A stretch of 64,000 bases of DNA from Amaurobius ferox (GCA_951213105.1 OX578147.1:128535322-128599321); one strand, 5' to 3'. Shown: positions 12,606 through 24,450, counted from the stretch's first letter. The notes: generated by a model from the sequence alone, not told the origin. A program made the numbers and translations.

Positions 12606-13617
12606 TTTTTATTTATTTATTAAGGGATATAAGGTGCGTGCGTGGATCGTACGTCTTAGCCGCTTCTGTGAAGGGTTATATCTTTAGAATAAATAAACAT
12701 CATGATTTCTGCATTTTAGTTCTTGTCAAATAAGCACTTCATTCATTGGTTGGAAGAGCAGAAAAAAATGAATGAAATTCTGTCTCGTGATGGTGTTGAT
12801 GTCTATAGTAAACATGTTGCTGTTGTAACACTTTAATACTTCTTCTGAAATGTAGACCTACTTTCATCTTCCAAAAACCATTGCAATGGAATGCTATTTA
12901 AAATATATTTATCACACACAAAAAATGGAACAATAATTAAAAATTTTGCCAATAGTTCGTTTCTTACAAGAATGCATTTTTACTTTTCCTACAATATATT
13001 GTAATGTATAGGGAAAATATGGGAATCGTGTCAAAAAATCTCAACTCGAGTTTTCAACAAATATACGCGTTTTGAGCACTCTAGAACGCGAAACAACTAT
13101 TTTTAGCGTGACGTCTATGTGTGTGTTTGTGTCTGTCCAGCTCACCCAAAGGGTGTAGAACAGTTACAACAGACGACCGGGAGAAAAAGTGCGCATATGA
13201 AATTAAAACTGTTAGAATGAAAACTTGAGATGGGATGACTACTTATATAATGTATAAACAACAACAACAAAAAAAAAATTAATAGCCATACAGCATTGAA
13301 AATAATCCGTGAAGTTCATAATACACATTATGTTGTTGGACTTTCTAAAGAAACGAAACTTCTTTTTCATTATAGCCTGAATTTGCAAACATTTGGCTGG
13401 CTAATATTAATATTTCCCGAGAGGTATGCGTGAAAGAAACAATCCTCAAGATCTGTGCTTCTCATTTAAGACGAACCGCGTTTATTTTCTGTTCTATTAG
13501 TCCGATTTTAGGAGTTTGGGTATCAATTGTTAGCCGTAATCGCTGGCTGCAGGCACTGCAGTTTGTTCCTTTAATTCTTCACAGGGTCCTAGAAAATGAA
13601 ATTTTGCACCACAGAAT
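12606..13617. other. No gene; family B hairpin end inside
   Basis: 12990-13140 carries the family B start (ACTTTTCCTACAATATATTG hairpin, CTCGAGTTTTC, GCGTGACGTCTATGTG). The rest shows no recognisable gene. The open frame at 13430-13627 is unassigned. Confidence 0.5.
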
Positions 13618-13693
13618 ATATAAGTAGTATATATAGTAGTACTAATATATACTACTATTATATAGTAGTATATATTAATACTACTATATAATA
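13618..13693. repeat. Palindromic TACTA/TATA microsatellite
   Basis: Alternating TAGTAGTATATA and its inverse over about 75 bp form a cruciform-prone microsatellite. The Tigger element inserted at its right edge at a TA. Confidence 0.8.
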
Positions 13694-13747
13694 CAGTAGC
13701 CCCTCGTTATATCGCGCCTCAATATATCGCACTTCTGTTATGTCTTC

Positions 13748-13783
<36 letters not shown>

Positions 13784-13784
<1 letters not shown>

Positions 13785-14050
13785 CTGAAATACAATCCTG
13801 ATGAAGCTGCACTATATTAACACAGGATTTTAAGAAAAAGCACGACTCATTCTGGATAAGAAAAGCAAAAGGAGAGGGTAACACTTCTTTTTGCAGCAAA
13901 TAAAGCAGGAAGCCATAAGTTGAAGATGTTCCTTGTGGGAAACAACAAAAACCCTAGAGTTTTGAAGAATGTAAATAGGGAAAATCTGCCAGTGGTATAC
14001 GAAAGTTCAAGAAACGCTTAGATGATACAAACCGTATTCAAAAAATGTTT
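13784..14050 (+). pseudogene. Tigger transposase, central fragment
   Basis: Conceptual reading in shifting frames gives a stretch resembling YNPDEAALY, then TLLFAANKAGSHKLKMFLV and NNKNPRVLKNVNRENLPVVY, typical of the jerky/Tigger DDE core. It breaks off at a T-run where the family A element is inserted, and resumes after it at about 15352 with FYDFIPSVRLHLRNKCLEE. Stops and frameshifts make it non-functional. The HTH DNA-binding region is absent. Confidence 0.85.
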
Positions 14051-14052
14051 TT

Positions 14053-15355
14053 TTTTTTAACACTTTACAACAAAGTTGAAAAGTGTTTATGACTTTGTTC
14101 ATTCTGCCTGTCTGTCCGTTAGCACGATAACTGCCGTAAAAATGACTTAATCAAAATGAAATTTTAGTATGTTGTTCAGACGGTCTGTAGGACCTATGGG
14201 AATATAAATGAATAATATCACCCAATTAGTTTTGGATTGAACCCGGGTTGAAAAAATGAAATACATTGAGCCCTATGGGACCTAATTTTTCAAACATTTT
14301 TTAAGCGGATTTAAAATTCACAAATTGCTTCGAAAATTTTAGGTAATATTCAAATTGTTCCATAAAATATATAAAAAAAAATTCAGCGAAATATATTCAG
14401 TAGTTCTTTAAATAAAAATTAAAATAATAATTACACCTCTTATATGAAACGATCACGTGACCATGATATGAAACGATCACATAACCTACTTCAAAATGAT
14501 ATATGGCATCCATCTTGTTTCAAAATCGTGATTTTTTAAGCTCTTTTTAATTCATATTGAGTGTTGTATCCGTCCTAAAACTACTTTATTTTCGCTTAAA
14601 TTCTGTGCATCTACATACCGAAACAACGCAAATACAATATATTTCAGTTTAAATGATTATCCAAATTTGATTATTTCTACAACTAAGCCTATTTTTCACT
14701 TATGTAAAATGTAAACAGCAAAATATATAGAATGAGTTGTATTAGAGTTGCTGTATTTTTTTAACACAAAATCATTTAGTCCATGGAGTCTGCATGGCTG
14801 ATATGAATGAAATATTAATTGATTTTATGAAAAGAAGGACGATTTTTTTCGATGAAGTTTTAAGCATAGAGTTTAATTACTTGTGGCTCCATGGTCTTAA
14901 TTTTTAAATAAAATAAATTATTACAGTATTGTGATAAATGAAATGAATGGGAGAAAGTTATGAATGAAATTCTGTTTTTATAGAGAGATCCAGGCGTGTT
15001 ATTTTTTCTATGACGTCATTTGAATTAATTTCAGTTGTTTTCGATGAAGTTTTCAAATATAATAAATTATCGTAGTATTATGATAGTTTTAAAAATATTA
15101 CCGTGGAATGTATCGCATTTTAGAGATATTTAAACCAGGCAATTTATATTTCAATGCCGTCATTTGAATGAAGTTCATTTTTTTCAATGAAGGTTTAAGT
15201 TTTCAATTATAATAAATTAATGCAGTATTGTGATAAGTTTTAAAATATTACCGAGGAATGCATTGCATTTTCGACTTTTTAAAATAAAATTGCATTGAAG
15301 TTGGAAAGTGTTTCATAATCAATGCTTTAAGCATGATTGATTTTTCTTGTTTTAT
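14053..15355 (+). repeat. Family A copy 7, full length, inside the Tigger element
   Basis: Full copy of about 1.3 kb. It starts AACACTTTACAACAAAGTTG and ends GATTGATTTTTCTTGTTTTA. Both junctions are T-runs inside the Tigger transposase frame (..TTTATGATTTCATCC resumes), with no target duplication beyond T's. Confidence 0.9.
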
Positions 15356-16092
15356 GATTTCATCCCATCAGTTCGTCTGCATCTGAGAAATAAGTGTTTG
15401 GAAGAAAAGACCGTGCTTCTAATTGACTAATGCAGTGCTCATCGCGGTGAAGAACTTATGTCATCAGATGGAAATATCAAAGCTATGTTTTTGCCACTAA
15501 ACACAACAAGTTTTTTTCAATCAATGGACCAAGGTATAATCGCCAATGTTCAAAAATAAATAAATATTGACGAGCAACCCATTTCTCGTTGAAGAACGAC
15601 CACTGCCTGAGGCAATGGAAAGTGTGAACTTAAAAGATGCCGTGTACATTTATTTCGCAATAGGCGTGGTCCGCTGTTACATCAGAAACCATTTCCAAAT
15701 GCTGGCTGAAAGTTTTAAATGATGTTGAACTCAAGGGTATTGAAGAAGACTCAATAGAGCTTCTAGTTCAAAAATCCGAGTCGCTCGGTTTAAATGTGTG
15801 CTAAGATGAAGTGAAAGATTGAATTAATGTAGATGATAATGAACCGACTTCTGAAACTCTTTCAAATGAGCAGATCATACTTCATGTACAAGAAGTGGAC
15901 CCAAAAGTTGCTGACAACGACGATGAAGAAGCGAATTCTCCTTCTGTCACCATCAAAGACGCCGTGGTTATGCTTGAGCATAGCACAGCATTTGAAAGTT
16001 TCGACTCAAATCATATGAGTGAGGTGCAGTTGATTCATTTTCGCTCACTGATATTTTCTGGAAAGCAAGTTCTGAAAGAAAAATCGAAGTAG
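15352..16092 (+). pseudogene. Tigger transposase, C-terminal fragment
   Basis: This continues the DDE core after the nested insertion. LLIDQCSAHRGEEL corresponds to the second catalytic Asp block and FLPLNTTSFFQSMDQGII to the conserved NTTSxxQPMDQG block of Tigger/jerky proteins. A divergent C-terminus follows (15895-16092 open) with an acidic stretch and ends in QVLKEKSK and a stop. Several in-frame stops (for example near 15560 and 15801) show decay. Confidence 0.88.
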
Positions 16093-16228
16093 CTGACATT
16101 AGATTGTATGTATGCACCTTCTTCGCAAGAGAATGAAGTGTGTACAATAGTCAATTAAATGTGTATGTGCATTTGGACATAAAATTAAAAGGTAAATGGA
16201 ACTTCTCTGTCTTTATTATGTGATTCTT

Positions 16229-16995
16229 TTTTACTTTCCCTGCAATACATGATAATGTATAGGGAAAGTCTTGGAATCGTGCCAAAAATTGCAACTCGAA
16301 TTTTCGACGGATCTACACGTTTCGAGACTTCTAGAATACGAAAAAACTATTTTTAGCGTGACGTCTGTGTGTGTGTGTCTGTATATCTGTCTGTGCAGAT
16401 TTTGTATCCGCTCTAACTAAAAAAGTAATTGACCAAATTTCATAAAATTTGGTAGGTAAGTCACTTGTGGGCGAATCTGGTGCTGATTAGTTTTGAGTAC
16501 GATTCAGAATAAAAGAACCTGCCTTTTTTTGCGAAATGGCCCGCAAAAGCTTGTATCCACTCTAGCTGAAAAAACTAATGGACCGAATTAAACAAAATTT
16601 GGTAGGTAAGTCACTTGTGGGACACCCTGGTGCTGATTAGATTTTAGTATGATTCGGAAAAAAATAACCTGCCTTTTTTTGCAAAATGACCCGCAAAAAT
16701 CGCCAAAATCTGAAATAAAAATCTACGTATGCTCAAATATATCCAGGAAATGCTTGTTTAATACGTAATTTTTAACGAAGAAAAGAATAAGACCAACCCT
16801 ATTACACTAGGAGTAGCTGTGCTCGAGATATTTTATTTTTTTCGTATTTTCTCTACACCACCTTTGAAAGAAAGTCCAGTTATCCAATGAGAACGAAAAT
16901 TGAATCGAAAGTGAATTAAATGTAATTAAAATAAAGAGAACGTGAATATAAGTCCGCAGGGAAAGTCATGTGCTGCCCACATCAGATTTTTATTA
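16229..16995 (+). repeat. Family B copy, full length, inside the Tigger element
   Basis: Starts at the hairpin ACTTTCCCT..AGGGAAAGT with an inner ATACAT/ATGTAT pair, then TGTGTGTG/TCTG microsatellite, a duplicated GTAGGTAAGTCACTTGTGGG block, and the end GTGCTGCCCACATCAGATTT. Confidence 0.88.
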
Positions 16996-17130
16996 TTGTA
17001 CTTTCGCTCCTGAATTTTTAAATGCATGTGTTCATAAAAGCATAATTTTTATAATATCGCCCGATATATCGCACATTTTGCCATGTCTCTCGACAAACGC
17101 GGTATAGCGAGGGGCTACTGTACTAACTAC

Positions 17131-17616
17131 TACTAGGATAAAAAAGTTCGGAAATTGTGCTGATATTTCCAACTCTGATTTGAGGAGAGGGGAACTAGTT
17201 TACCGTGACGTAGAGGCGCATGTGACGCGAGATGTGAAAAGGAAGAAGTTTTTCCATGCAATGCTTGTCAGTGAACTGCAGTCATTCGCGTTCGTCGAAA
17301 ACGGAAATGGCGTTTGAAGAACAACGTGCGAACATCAAATTCTGCCAACGCAGCAGGTGCAATGTTTCTTTCGGCGATTTCCCCAAACGCTGGCAGAATT
17401 TGATGTTTACACGTTGTTCTTCAAACGCCATTTCCGTTTTCGACGAACGCAAACGACTACAGTTCACTGACACGTATTGTCTGGAAAAACACCTGCTTCT
17501 TCCTTTTCACATCTCGCGTCACTTGTGCCTCTACGCCAAGGTAAAATAGTTCCCCTCTCCTTCAATTAAGGTTGTGGAGATATCAGCACAGTCTCCAAAC
17601 TTTTTGATCCTACCTT
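17131..17616. mobile_element. Snap-back palindrome of a mariner 5' end
   Basis: Two inverted arms (about 17133-17350 and 17388-17616) surround a roughly 37-bp loop. Each arm starts at a mariner-like terminus (..AAAAAGTTYGGA..) and runs into the start of a mariner transposase. The right arm read on the minus strand encodes MAFEEQRVNIKFCQRLGKSP and ETLHLL, the HTH_48 start of mariner/SETMAR-like proteins. Only the first 20-30 codons exist. It abuts the right end of the Tigger element by about 10 bp. Confidence 0.85.
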
Positions 17617-17711
17617 GTATAATATATATTAGTTTGTGTCTTTCACATGTACACCCCATTTACTCGTCCCCTTTTCCTTGCTTCCGAAACTCTGGTTACC
17701 CCTATGCTTAT

Positions 17712-19048
17712 AGAGTTATTAACAAGAAAGATCAATCATGCTTAAAGCATTGATTATGAAGCGCTTTCCAACTTCAATGCAATTTTATTTAAAAAAGTCG
17801 AAAATGCAATACATTCCTCGGTAATATTTTAAAACTTATCACAATACTACATTGATTTATTATATTTGAAAACTTAAACCTTCATTGAAAAAAATGAACT
17901 TCATTCAAATGACGGCATTGAAATATAAATTGCCTGGTTTAAATGTCTCTAAAATGCAATACATTCCACAGTAATATTTTTAAAACTATCATAATACTAC
18001 GATAATTTATTATATTTGGAAACTTCATCGAAAACAACTGAAATAAATTGAAATGACGTCATAGAAAAAATAACACGCCTGGATCTCTTTATAAAAGCAG
18101 GATTTCATTCATAACTTTCTCCATTTCATTCATCACAATACTATAATAATTTATTTTATTTAAAAATTAAGACCATGGAGCTACAATTCATAAACTTTAT
18201 GCTTAAAACTTCATCGAAAAAAATCGTCCTTCTGTTTATAAAATCAATTAATATTTCATTCATATCAGCCATGCAGACTCCATGGACTGAATTATTTTGT
18301 GTTAAAGAAATGCAGTAATTCTAATATACAACTCATTCTACATATTTTGCTGTTTACATTTTACATAGGTGAAAAATAGGCTTAGTTGTAGAAATAATCA
18401 AATTTGAATTAGAATTTAAACTCAAATATATTGTCATTGTGTTGTTTCAGTATGTAGATGCACAGAATTTAAGCAAAAATAAAGTAGTTTTAGGACGGAT
18501 ACAACACTCAATATGAATTAAAAAGAACTTTAAAAAATCACGATTTTGAAACAAGATGGATGCCATATATCATTTTGAAGTGGGTCATGTGATCGTTTCA
18601 TATCATGGTCACGTGATCGTTTCATATCATGGTCACGTGATCGTTTCATATAAGATGTGTAATTATTATTTTAATTTTTATTTAAAAAACTACTGAATAT
18701 ATTTCGCTGATTTTTTTTTTATATATTTTATGGAACAATTTGACTATTACCTAAAATTTTCGAAGCAATTTGTGAATTTTAAATCCGCTTAAAAAATGTT
18801 TGAAAAATTAGGTCCCATAGGGCTCAATGTATTTCATTGTTTCAACCCGGGTTCAATCCAAAACTAATTGGGTGATATTATTCATTTATATTCCCATAGG
18901 TCCTACAGACCGTCTGAACAACATACTAAAATTTCATTTTGATTAAGTCATTTTTACGGCAGTTATCGTGCTAACGGACAGACAGACAGACAGACAGAAT
19001 GAACAAAGTCATAAACACTTTTCAACTTTGTTGTAAAGTGTTAAAAAC
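17712..19048 (-). repeat. Family A copy 8 (reverse, full length)
   Basis: AACAAGAAAGATCAATCATG to GTTGTAAAGTGTTAAAAAC. One segment is tandemly duplicated relative to other copies (the TCATATCATGGTCACGTGATCG block near 18600-18650). Confidence 0.9.
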
Positions 19049-19384
19049 AAAATAAAAACCATTTTGCAATACCGTTCTTTTTTTTCTCCCCATCTTCTTG
19101 ATTCCTTGAGATGCTGAATTAGACGTGACAACTGGCGATGCTCTGGAAGGCGCCAGTTTCTTATCAGCGCTGTCTTTTCTTCCTTATCTACGACGTAAGG
19201 AAACTTTATACTGATTTTACTGTTGTTTTTATGCATTTTCGAAAAGTGCATAAAGGTGTCACATCTATTTCAGTGACGTTATGGCGCAATATTTAGTTCA
19301 AGTGGCATTCAGACAGGGCTGTTTTTCAGGCAGAGCCCATCTTCCATGCCCAATGTATCTTTTTACTATAAAACTTTTATGAAA

Positions 19385-19893
19385 GGGTTATAGCGGCCCT
19401 GTTCAAGTGGTATTCGAAATTCTATGTCATTTACAGGGGCTATTTACACATTTTAGAATAAATTTAAAGCAATACAATTAAGTTTTTGGTAAGGGGTGGG
19501 TCAGCCCAGTGGTTAACGCGCGGGGATTGCATTCGGGCGACCCGAGTTCGATTCCCGGCTCTGTCCAAACTGTCCCTGTATTCACGCGGAGTACACGCAT
19601 GTTAAATACTATATGGGTCCATGCGTCCTTCCGAGAGGTTGGTGTTAGGGGAACGAGAGTACGGCCCTTGTCGATACCGCCCCCACTAGGTTCCAATCTA
19701 AATTGGGTGGCACATCCCAGACATCCAAGCAGATAACTTACACCTTTGGGTAGGTCGGACATTGTAGGTCGAAGAAGAAGAAGGGTTGCGGCGGCCCTGT
19801 TCAAGTGGTATTCGAAGTTGTATATGTCATTTACAGAGGTCATTTACACATTTTTAGAACAAATTTAAAGTAATCTAATTAAGGTTTAAAGTA
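19385..19893 (+). repeat. 105-bp direct duplication flanking a SINE
   Basis: GCGGCCCTGTTCAAGTGGTA and the following roughly 100 bp occur at 19385-19488 and again at 19783-19887, with the SINE between them. At about 105 bp it is too long for a target duplication. Confidence 0.8.
19492..19782 (+). mobile_element. tRNA-derived SINE (best copy)
   Basis: The tRNA-like head has an A-box region (GTCAGCCCAGTGGTTAACGC) and a B box (GAGTTCGATTCCCGG) spaced as in a pol III promoter. The body contains CGGAGTACACGCATGTTAAA, CCTTCCGAGAGGTTGG and TCTAAATTGGGTGGCACATC. The tail is TAGGTCGGAC..GAAGAAGAAGAAG. Related copies lie at 51.5-52.0 and 52.4 kb. The open frames over it are chance frames. Confidence 0.85.
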
Positions 19894-19944
19894 ACAATAT
19901 GTATTTCATACATGTTCTATCTGATAGCCCTTTCTTTGGCTACA

Positions 19945-21378
19945 CATTCCACATCTTGATTTCCAAGATAAAAGAGCTTTTCTTAAAAGTTATGAGCGGC
20001 ATCTTATTCCAGTCCTCTTTCATAGTTTTCCATAGTCCATCCATTGTTTTAGGCCTACTTGTAGAAAGTTCTCTTTTTTACACTGTTTTATTTAGGTTAG
20101 TTTATATGTTTGTTTGGATCAAATCTTGAAATCGATTTTTGACCCACTTCTACCGAACCGATTTTCTTAAAATTTTACAGACATGCGTATTTGCGATGAG
20201 AATACAGTATTTCATTAAATTTAAGTTGATCCCCCCGAATTCATACCCAGAATGGCTCGCAAAAATTCCATTATTGTAAGATTATTGTTAAGAATGAGTC
20301 CAATATTAAGCTTCTTTTCTGTATATATATAATCCCAATGTTGTAAGATATTAAAAAGAAAGTCCAATATTCAAGGTGGTATTTTATTCCAACCCTTTTT
20401 CGCAATGTTTCATAGTCCATCCCATCCATTGGTTTTGATCTGCGTTCAGAAAGTTCTCTTTTTAACAATTCAAAAGCACAATAATCCATTGGTGACACAT
20501 CGGGACACTTTGAAGGAATACGAGCAAAGTTATAGCTTTTTAATACCTATATAATATTTTGTCATTTTTCTTTTCAAGAAATTTAGCAGTAGATGTTGAT
20601 GTATAACTGGTAGCTTTATCCGGATGAAGTTCTACTCTATAGATAAAGGGATGGCATTTCTTCTTTAAATAAAGAAGCTTAATATGTTGAATTGATTTTT
20701 ATATTTTTTTTCGACTTTTCTTAACTTTAATTTACCGTTGTACGAAAAACCAGCAATAAGCATGAATATTCTACTGAAACTTTCTTTTGATTCTTAAAAC
20801 AAAGTTTTTAGATCTTTTTCTCCTCTTTTGCGATAGTAAATCTTTTTTGTTGTTGTTATTGTTTGTTTTTTGTTACAGACATTTAAATAAATCTATTGCT
20901 ACAATTTATTTCCATCTGTCAGCGGCTAAATGATTTTTACAGAGAATTCTACAGCGTGATTCTGAACTCAGCCGCATGTCCAGACGAAGGTGTTGAACAT
21001 TATACTTTTTATTTTTTTATTTTTTAGATTTAAATTATTATCTTGTTTACAGTCGCTATTAAAGAGGATATTTAAAGACACTGCAATTATTCTTTGAATC
21101 AGTGGATTTTCTTTTGAGATAAAAGACTTTTTCTAAGTAATCGTAAATGCACTTATCCACTTTGGGTATTCGTTCGTTGTTCATTTTCTTGTTAAAAGCA
21201 ATGCTCGACGCTTTTCCCCTTTGTTAATAAAATTGCTTATTTTGCATTTAGAAATGTGAATTTCACGGTTTTCACAACTTTTTTTAATTACAGAATAAGA
21301 GTATTTCTCATCGGAAAGAGCAAAAACGTATCCTTCAATCCAAAGTTTGTTTTCATGCGCCATTTTTAAAATAGACAA
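19945..21378 (-). pseudogene. Tc1/mariner-type transposase, decayed
   Basis: On the minus strand, 21378-21181 gives an N-terminal HTH-like piece (MAHENKLWIEGYVFALSDEK..YSYSVIKKSCENREI). Around 21000-20930, a region reading HLRLDMRLSSESRCRI and KNHLAADRWK matches the linker before the catalytic domain. At about 20620-20270, TSTAKFLEKK and CPDVSPMDYCAFELLKREL give the last catalytic Asp block. The final section (KRELS..RRPKTMDGLWKT) appears twice, at about 20480-20400 and 20080-19960, so the C-terminal end is duplicated. Many stops and frameshifts are present. I could not define terminal repeats. Confidence 0.8.
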
Positions 21379-21399
21379 AATTTAACTACAGCAAACGAT

Positions 21400-21906
21400 T
21401 CTTTATCTTTTATAAAATGAGCTAGATTTTTTTTTTTTTATTTATTTAAATAAGTTATTTTTTGCAATAAAATCGTTCCAAAAATATTTAGCCTCTGTAA
21501 ATTGGAATCTATTTACTTTTCGTATATATACCTGGAATTGTTAGAAAGTAAAAAAAATAAATTTCGCTGAAATCGCTTGGCCCTTTCAATAGATTTTAAT
21601 GCATTATGCAAAAAACTAAATCGTGAAATATCTCGACACCATCTGGTTGTGACGACGCGAATGACGACGATTACCGTTCGATTTTTGACGATATATCAAC
21701 TATGTAGCCGCCATTTCCTTTTCAAGGATAAAAAAATATTGCGTAATTCGGCTAGTCGTTATAGATTGATGGGAAACATCACTCTTTTTGCATATTTTGA
21801 ATGGGAAAAGGTTGATGTGTGTTGTGTGTGGCAATGGTACAAGGTACCTAACGAAAGGTTTGGACATTTTTTTGGGGTTATTTGCAATTTTTTTTTTTGT
21901 ATGTTT

Positions 21907-21938
<32 letters not shown>

Positions 21939-22465
21939 GAAAATATAGACTACAATTTCTTTTTATAAACGGTTCGGCTATATAGACGACACAAACATCT
22001 TCTTTCATTTTGTAATATAGAACAGCCATTCGCTAATAATTATATATTGTGTCCAATAAATGCAGCAATTTTATTGTCGATACCTACTAATTAGAAAATT
22101 TTCTACAACTTTGCAATTGACCTTTTTTTTTGTCTAACTTGCTTTGTTTCTGAGTTTGCTACTCTGGCTTTTTAAATTCGTTAATTATTAAAATATTTTA
22201 ATATATGAACGATATTGCTGTAACAGTTTTAATGTCGACACCTAATTAGATAATCCTCTACAACTTTATTGACAATTTTTGTCTAACTCGCTTTGTTTCC
22301 GAGTCTGTTACCCTGGCTTTTTAAATTCTCCGCTAAGGGCGCTGCAATTTCTTTTATTCGATCGGGCATGGTCATTTTACTACAGATAGATCTAACGTGT
22401 ACATTCATGGAACTTTCTTTACAAAGTTATTAAGTGTTTAAAGACCTTCCTGAGGACCCTGCAGG
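21400..22465. other. No gene seen; T-rich, with homopolymers
   Basis: A T-run of about 25 lies at 21910-21934. TTGTCTAACT(C/T)GCTTTGTTTC and its surroundings occur twice (about 22125-22170 and 22275-22320), a diverged duplication. The open frames at 21577-21909 and 21700-22029 lack recognisable domains. Confidence 0.5.
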
Positions 22466-23246
22466 GAAAAAAAATCTGATGCGGGCAGCACATGACTTTC
22501 CCTGCAGACTAATTCATTTTCTCTTTATTTCTTTAATAATTCATTAAGTTTAATTGCACAAAATAACACTGAATGTGCACTTTTAATTCAATGTTTGTTT
22601 TTATTTGGTAACTGGACATTTTTTTTCAAAGGCGGCGTAGTAAAAATGCGAAAAAGCTTAATATCTCGAGAACGGTTAGTTCTAGAGTAATGGGGTTAGT
22701 CGTATTCTTTTCCTCGTCAAAAATTACGTATAAAACAAGCATTTAATTTATACATTTGAGTATACGTAGTCTTTTATTTTAGATTTTGGCGATTTGTGCG
22801 GACATTTCGTAAAAAAGGAGCGTTCTTCTTTTCCGAATCGTATCAAAATCTAATCAACACCAGGATATCCCACCGGTGACGTATCTACCAAATTTTGTAA
22901 AATTTGGTTGCTTAGTTTTTTAGCTAGAGTGGATACAAGAGATTTTTGCAGGCCTTTTTGCAAAAAATGGCGGGTTTTTTCTCCCGAATCGTATCAAAAA
23001 CTAATCAGCACCAGGGTCACACACAAGTGACTTACCAACCAAATTTTATGAAATCTGGACCATTAGTTTTTGAGTTAGAGTGGACACATACATTACACAG
23101 ACAGACACACACAGACGTCGCGCTAAAAATAGTTTTTCATATAGGGGTCCCGAAACGTGTAGATCCGTCGAAAACTCAAGTCGCGATTTTCGGCATGATT
23201 ACAATACTTTCCCTATACATTACCATGTATTGCAGAGAAAGCTAAA
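22466..23246 (-). repeat. Family B copy (reverse, full length)
   Basis: AATCTGATGCGGGCAGCACA to ACTTTCCCTATACATTACCA, including the inverse hairpin at the right end. The open frame at 22946-23245 is repeat sequence. Confidence 0.88.
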
Positions 23247-23599
23247 ACAATAATATTTTCTTGGAAGAATTTGAACACCGAAGAAATTATTCCGGAAGTT
23301 ACATTCTTTCTAAGAATTCTAAACATCCATTATCTCTGAAAAATCTAGGGTCTCTTTAATACCTGGAATTTTTGTGTATTACCATCACCCTGTGAAGTAA
23401 TTTAGACTGTAGATAAAAGTTATCAGCCGCATTGTTGTAGCTGGAGGCCTTCATGACAGGGGTTTCTGCAAACATTATGGAGAATGTTGTTATCTACGGA
23501 AAATGAGGGTTATATTTTTTTGTTGTTGCAAATATCATTTTACGATTGTTGATGTATGTAAAGAGAGCAAAAACAATGAAAATTGTTTTGAATTCTTCT

Positions 23600-24450
23600 T
23601 ACAATAGATGGTAAATGTAAAGGGGGAAATAATGTAACAAGGTCAAAAATCGATTATCAGATTTTGGTCAATCTACACGTTTTGAGCAACCCAGAATGCG
23701 AAACAATAATTTGGCGTAGAATTTACGACTTTTAGATCTTTTTCGTGGCTGACACTAAAGAAATTGCTTGTAAGATTTTGATGTCACGTGAGAACTTGCT
23801 CGCCATCACTGATGGCAATTTGCAAAAGTTATATGCGGTTTGAAAGAGCAACTATGGCTGTATACGACAACGTACTTGTCAGAATCGTGCGTCACTATTA
23901 GAGCGAACGATGGGGGAGAATATTCGTAACACCCTCCCCCCCTCCAATTTTCAAATGAAATTTTGAAAAAAAAAAATCAAAACTTTTCATAATGTTATAT
24001 AAATAATAATATCTTGTGTAATTTTTCGTTAGAAAATGAATAACACAAACTTTAGAGCGCTGGCAAGAATCGTTCTCAAGATATTGCACGCTTTCAAATA
24101 AATTTATAAAAAAAAATACATAAAATTAAAACGGTGTTGACTATCGTGAAATATGTTGCCTTCCTATATGCAATATTATGCGACAAATTTGTTAACATCC
24201 TTTTCGTAGATCTAGTTCGTTCCATTCAATGGAGAGAAGATACTTTTTATAATAGTTTTGTATTTTGACGCCCAATAATTCGCCAAATAATATTTTGTTG
24301 CTTGTATGTCCGTCTATAATTCTTGGCGATAATTGGACAAAATATCGCCAACTTGGCGACTTTTTGGAAGTGTTGCCAAATTGGTAAAAATGACTCTTAA
24401 TTTACGGAAATGACGCCAAATTGATGAATATTCAATATTTGGGAAATGAA
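23600..24450 (+). repeat. Family C copy, diverged
   Basis: Contains the CTACACGTTTTGAGCA block, the TTTGAAAGC..AATATTGCA block in inverse form, and a run of 'CGCCAA(A/T)TT' phrases (24270-24440) shared with 26660-26790 and 50400-50540. Confidence 0.7.

Larger units (their letters stand above)
13694..17120 (+). mobile_element. pogo/Tigger-type DNA transposon with nested insertions
   Basis: The left end CAGTAGCCCCTCGTTATATC and the right end (other strand) CAGTAGCCCCTCGCTATACC are inverted repeats flanked by TA on both sides (13692-93, 17121-22), as expected for Tc1/mariner-superfamily pogo elements. Inside are two halves of a Tigger/jerky-like transposase, split by a family A copy (about 14053-15355), then a family B copy (about 16229-16995). 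The left end is followed by about 38 T's and then the middle of the transposase, so the N-terminal coding region is missing. It inserted into a TACTA-rich palindromic microsatellite. Confidence 0.92.

Noticed and set aside
17256..17549. 97-residue plus-strand frame containing MAFEEQRANIKFCQR
   Set aside because: It crosses the loop of the mariner snap-back palindrome. Only the first part is a transposase fragment; the rest is antisense of the same sequence.
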